From HGM12587 sp045128635 (GTDB taxonomy: Bacteria; Bacillota; Clostridia; Lachnospirales; Lachnospiraceae): DNA of 64,000 nt. Numbering within the stretch: the stretch's first letter is position 1; the number at the start of each line of letters is the position of its first letter. Positions 61,388 through 64,000 of this stretch are shown piece by piece. The DNA is taken from NCBI GenBank assembly GCA_045128635.1, contig JBGVRS010000102.1, forward strand, positions 6,995-70,994, read 5' to 3'. The notes under the pieces are model-generated. The model searched no databases. It was given only the letters and a program-made list of their open reading frames with translations, and was not told the origin of the DNA. The position numbers and the translations under genes are program-made.

Positions 61388-61780
61388 TTAGCTGATAGAT
61401 ATTTTTTTCATCAATGCTTCCTGAAGCACCTGGGAAAAGTTTAAACCTCTACGAAGTGCCTCTTCATTAAGCCATTCCGGAATACTTAAAGTTTTCTTTA
61501 CTGCTTTTGAATTATGCTTTCTCAAATATTCCATCATATCAAAATTCACAACAACTAATATTCCATCATTCATTTCAACGTCATCTGGTACAGTTGGTTC
61601 AGGAATCTCAACTCCTTCTTCTTTTCTGCTTACAATTGCCAAGCCCAACGCATCAACCGCCATTTCATAAGCTTGTTCTAAATTGTCACCCTCTGTAAAA
61701 CACTCAGGAAAATCCGGGAATGATACCCAAAAGCCTCCTTCTTCTTTATGAAATACTGCCGGATAAAATAATTTCTTCAT
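61388..61780 (-). CDS. hicB: HicB-family antitoxin
   Basis: A 130-residue antitoxin. The HicB fold covers residues 1-70 (YPAVFHKEEGGFWVSFPDFPECFTEGDNLEQAYEMAVDAL), which is the partial RNase H-like part that grips the toxin. A ribbon-helix-helix DNA-binding tail starts about 95 (KKTLSIPEWLNEEALRRGLNFSQVLQEALMKK) and should bind the operator upstream of hicA. Follows hicA after 21 bases. Confidence 0.92.
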   Translation of the reverse strand: MKKLFYPAVFHKEEGGFWVSFPDFPECFTEGDNLEQAYEMAVDALGLAIVSRKEEGVEIPEPTVPDDVEMNDGILVVVNFDMMEYLRKHNSKAVKKTLSIPEWLNEEALRRGLNFSQVLQEALMKKISIS

Positions 61781-61801
61781 AAACGAATACTCCTTTAAAA
61801 A

Positions 61802-61990
61802 TCAACTCAAACCTGCTTGCTTCAATATTGCTTGTTCTAACCCTTTTTTCATTGCTTTTCCGTGGTACGGAACAATCGTCTGTTTTCCCGTTTGAAAATT
61901 TTTCAATTTCACATGAGAACCATTTTGACTGACAATCACAAATCCATTCTTTTTTAGAAATCTGATCATCTCTTTAGGTGTCATTGGCAT
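61802..61990 (-). CDS. hicA: HicA-family toxin (mRNA interferase)
   Basis: A 62-residue toxin, dsRNA-binding-like, that cuts mRNA. Motifs are TPKEMIRFLKKNGFV, the catalytic His in SQNGSHVKLKN and TIVPYHGKAMKKGLEQAILKQAGL. ATG 61990 has AAGGAG nine bases ahead; the frame opens eight codons earlier without a better site. The usual order, hicA before hicB, is kept. Confidence 0.92.
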   Translation of the reverse strand: MPMTPKEMIRFLKKNGFVIVSQNGSHVKLKNFQTGKQTIVPYHGKAMKKGLEQAILKQAGLS

Positions 61991-62020
61991 CTTTTGTGTC
62001 TCCTTCCCCACCACCCTTTA

Positions 62021-62049
62021 ATTTTAACACGTAATATTACGTATTTCAA
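62021..62049 (-). promoter_or_regulatory. hicAB promoter with palindromic operator
   Basis: Leftward TTGAAA, 17-base spacer, TAAAAT. The spacer contains the perfect 14-bp palindrome ACGTAATATTACGT (62029-62042), well placed for repression by the HicB ribbon-helix-helix domain. Confidence 0.68.
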
Positions 62050-62190
62050 GGTGGTAAAATTACTTATTGATTCTGAATTTTTTATAGTTTTTGTGTGGAA
62101 TAATCGTGCTGATTTGCACTAGATTTTTGATATTTTATATCATAGCAGAAAGATAAGATATTGTCTACATAACATTTTCATTATCTGTTC

Positions 62191-62223
62191 AAAAAGGCGT
62201 CGTTTTTCAACGACGCCAAAAAG
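62191..62223 (-). terminator. Terminator of trpB
   Basis: Leftward stem GGCGTCGTT with AACGACGCC, GAAA loop, then TTTTT. The sequence is symmetric and may also work rightward. It starts three bases after the trpB stop. Confidence 0.88.
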
Positions 62224-62225
62224 CT

Positions 62226-63449
62226 TTATTTTTCAGGAATACCATAATTTTCAATGACATAATCCATATCCTTATCGCCTCTTCCTGAAAGGTTGATAAG
62301 AATTGAACCTTTGCCCATCTGTTTTGCAAGCTTCATACCATATGCAACCGCATGAGCACTTTCGATTGCAGGGATGATACCTTCCATTCTGGCAAGTTTG
62401 AAGAATGCATCAATGGTTTCATCATCATTGATCACATCATATTTTACTCTGCCAAGGTCATGTAAGAAGGCATGTTCAGGACCTGATGATGGATAATCAA
62501 GACCACTGGCTACAGAGTAAACCGGTGCCGGATCTCCATTTTCATCTTTTAACATAATGCTGTTAAATCCATGCATGATTCCTTCTGTACCATATTTCAA
62601 ACTTGCTGCATGATCACCAAGTTTTGTTCCGCGTCCGAGTGGTTCTACACCGTAAATTTCTACTGGTTCATTTAAGAATCCGGCAAACATACCGGCCGCA
62701 TTGGAACCGCCGCCTACACATGCTACAACTGCATCAGGAAGTTCTCCAGTCATTTCCACAAACTGATCTCTTGCTTCAAATCCTACAACACTCTGGAATT
62801 CGCGAACCATCATTGGGAATGGGTGTGGTCCAAGTACGGAACCGATACAGTAAATTGCATCTTTATATTCTCTTGCGTATGCTTCAAATGCTGCATCTAC
62901 TGCTTCTTTTAATGTTGCAAGGCCATGGGTTACTTCTACCACGTTTGCACCAAGAATTTTCATTCTTGCTACGTTTGGAGCCTGCTTTTTAATATCTACA
63001 GACCCCATGTAAATGTCACATTCCATACCAAAATAAGCTGCTGCTGTTGCCATGGCTACACCGTGCTGTCCTGCACCGGTTTCTGCAATTACTTTCTTTT
63101 TACCCATAAATTTCGCAAGTAACACTTCACCCATACAGTGATTTAACTTATGTGCACCTGTGTGGTTTAAATCTTCACGTTTTACATAAAGCTGTACATC
63201 TCCAAGAGAATTAGAAAGACGTTCCAGATGAGAAATTGGTGTTGGTCTTCCCTGGAATTCTTTACGGATACGACGAAGTTCTGCAATGAATTTACGTGAT
63301 TTACAGATTGTAAAGTAAGCATCATTAATTTCTGCCATAGCTGCTTTTAATTCATCAGAAATATACGCGCCGCCGTATCTTCCAAAGTATCCGTTCTTAT
63401 CCGGATAGTTTTTTAAATAAGTGTCAAAATCGATTCCATTAAACTGCAT
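62226..63449 (-). CDS. trpB: Tryptophan synthase beta chain
   Basis: A 407-residue pyridoxal-phosphate enzyme that joins indole and serine to tryptophan. PLP lysine is Lys101 in NHTGAHKLNH; AETGAGQHGVAMA holds the catalytic glutamate; VGGGSNAAGMFAGF is the phosphate loop; and NLSGRGDKDMDYV is near the end. ATG 63449 stands behind GGAGGT; the frame opens five codons earlier over that ribosome site. trpA and other trp genes are not next to it, so this is a lone trpB, governed by a Trp T-box. Confidence 0.95.
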   Translation of the reverse strand: MQFNGIDFDTYLKNYPDKNGYFGRYGGAYISDELKAAMAEINDAYFTICKSRKFIAELRRIRKEFQGRPTPISHLERLSNSLGDVQLYVKREDLNHTGAHKLNHCMGEVLLAKFMGKKKVIAETGAGQHGVAMATAAAYFGMECDIYMGSVDIKKQAPNVARMKILGANVVEVTHGLATLKEAVDAAFEAYAREYKDAIYCIGSVLGPHPFPMMVREFQSVVGFEARDQFVEMTGELPDAVVACVGGGSNAAGMFAGFLNEPVEIYGVEPLGRGTKLGDHAASLKYGTEGIMHGFNSIMLKDENGDPAPVYSVASGLDYPSSGPEHAFLHDLGRVKYDVINDDETIDAFFKLARMEGIIPAIESAHAVAYGMKLAKQMGKGSILINLSGRGDKDMDYVIENYGIPEK

Positions 63450-63483
63450 AATATATACCTCCAAAAAATGTGAATTTCCAGAA

Positions 63484-63765
63484 ACAACAAAGTCCTTGAC
63501 AGAACTTTCGTTTCTGTCAAGGACGAATAAATCATTATCCGCGGTGCCACCTTGAATTCACGGGCAATCCGTGCTCTTTATAAGATACCATCATATCTTT
63601 GGCAACTGACGTATGCCAATACGTTACAGAATACTTTGCAATCTCACATTTCCTCTGTACCCTCAGCGGTCCATTTGACAACTTGTTTCTCACCTGACTC
63701 TCACCAACACAGGCTCTCTGTAAAGGCATCATTGCCGTTATCTCCGCTTCAACGGTTTATATAAT
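63484..63765 (-). promoter_or_regulatory. T-box leader of trpB, tryptophan-specific
   Basis: Leftward leader with the T-box bulge GGTGGCACCGCG (63540-63551) that pairs with the uncharged tRNA end. Stem I has the AGAGAGC and GGTGAGAG motifs, and the specifier codon TGG lies at 63671-63673 in CAAATGGACCG, matching Trp. The terminator is the perfect 13-bp stem of GTCCTTGACAGAA (arms 63513-63525 and 63493-63505) followed by TTTGTTGTTT. Uncharged tRNA-Trp should relieve termination. Confidence 0.92.
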
Positions 63766-63782
63766 ATATTAAATTATTCTGA

Positions 63783-63811
63783 ATTATAGAACCATTTTTC
63801 TTATATGTCAA
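63783..63811 (-). promoter_or_regulatory. trpB T-box promoter
   Basis: Leftward TTGACA, 17-base spacer, TATAAT; full consensus. It is the strongest-looking promoter in the window. Confidence 0.85.
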
Positions 63812-63937
63812 GTTTTTTTTCAATCTCTTGTGAAGCTTGAAAGTTTCGGGTACATTTCTATATTGCACTTAAGATAAAGCAAGGGATTTCATATCATCTC
63901 TTGTTTTTTATTAATCATGCAGCGTTCTTTTGTCCCA

Positions 63938-64000
63938 TCATAAAGTCTCATTTCGTTGAAGAATGTCCTCCAGCGAAATATTATCAAGATATTCGCTAAT
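63938..64000 (-). CDS. Possible C-terminal end of a gene cut by the right edge
   Basis: The last 63 bases leave an open leftward frame of 20 codons (ISEYLDNISLEDILQRNETL) ending TGA at 63938. It could be the tail of a gene whose body is outside. A second leftward frame ends at about 63888, so the call is uncertain. Between 63812 and 63937 nothing else was recognised. Confidence 0.3.
   Translation of the reverse strand: MSEYLDNISLEDILQRNETL

Noticed and set aside
63535..63732. A 65-codon leftward frame inside the trpB leader.
   Set aside because: It is made of T-box stem I and antiterminator sequence; no ribosome site.
1..64000. CRISPR array, insertion sequence or prophage in the window.
   Set aside because: No regularly spaced direct repeats, transposase or phage structural genes were seen.

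Overview
The window looks like chromosomal DNA of a low-GC gut Firmicute of the family Lachnospiraceae (genus not resolved). The reasons are the Clostridia-type gene content: DUF5716/DUF5717/DUF5688/DUF3798 families, a folT gene behind a tetrahydrofolate riboswitch, a T-box in front of trpB, and lipoprotein leaders with Cys-Gly-Ser-Lys-Glu-Glu starts. Almost everything is on the minus strand; only three genes (33110-33508, folT and a 77-residue protein gene at 61091) run rightward. I see no phage, transposon, CRISPR array or rRNA.

Layout, left to right. 1-4.1 kb: a cut-off gene, dinB, and a polar amino-acid ABC transporter. 4.1-10.1 kb: a five-gene operon of little-known proteins (parvulin-type lipoprotein, a split DUF5717 pair, DUF5716, a helical repeat protein). 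10.2-14.6 kb: glnS, pepD, an intergenic structured repeat and a dihydrouridine synthase. 14.7-25.9 kb: a complete opp oligopeptide transporter with two peptidases upstream, so uptake and breakdown of peptides sit together. 26-31.6 kb: a nucleoside/BMP-type ABC importer with a DUF3798 binding protein. 31.7-42.8 kb: tRNA-Thr, pheA, pyrBI, mscS, ligA, a pseudouridine synthase, an SH3 protein, tRNA-Arg, a DUF5688 protein, efp and folT. 42.9-52.9 kb: a CPA2-type antiporter and a nine-gene Mrp/Mbh-like cation antiporter operon with four NuoL/M/N-type subunits. 53-60.9 kb: a phosphate regulon (two-component system, Na/Pi symporter, phoU, pstBACS). 61-64 kb: a 77-residue protein, a hicAB toxin-antitoxin pair, and trpB under a Trp T-box.

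The most striking observations are: (1) the phosphate-binding protein PstS has its two halves in swapped order, a circular permutation, with an 18-codon leader ORF overlapping its start; (2) the DUF5716/DUF5717 operon, where DUF5717 is encoded as two genes and is joined to a secreted foldase; (3) the Mrp operon with four proton-channel-type subunits and a fused MbhD-MbhE-MrpB protein; (4) an OppC permease with a roughly 210-residue extracytoplasmic insertion; (5) a stack of perfect palindromes in the opp leader. All family names come from recognition of sequence motifs; no database search was run.
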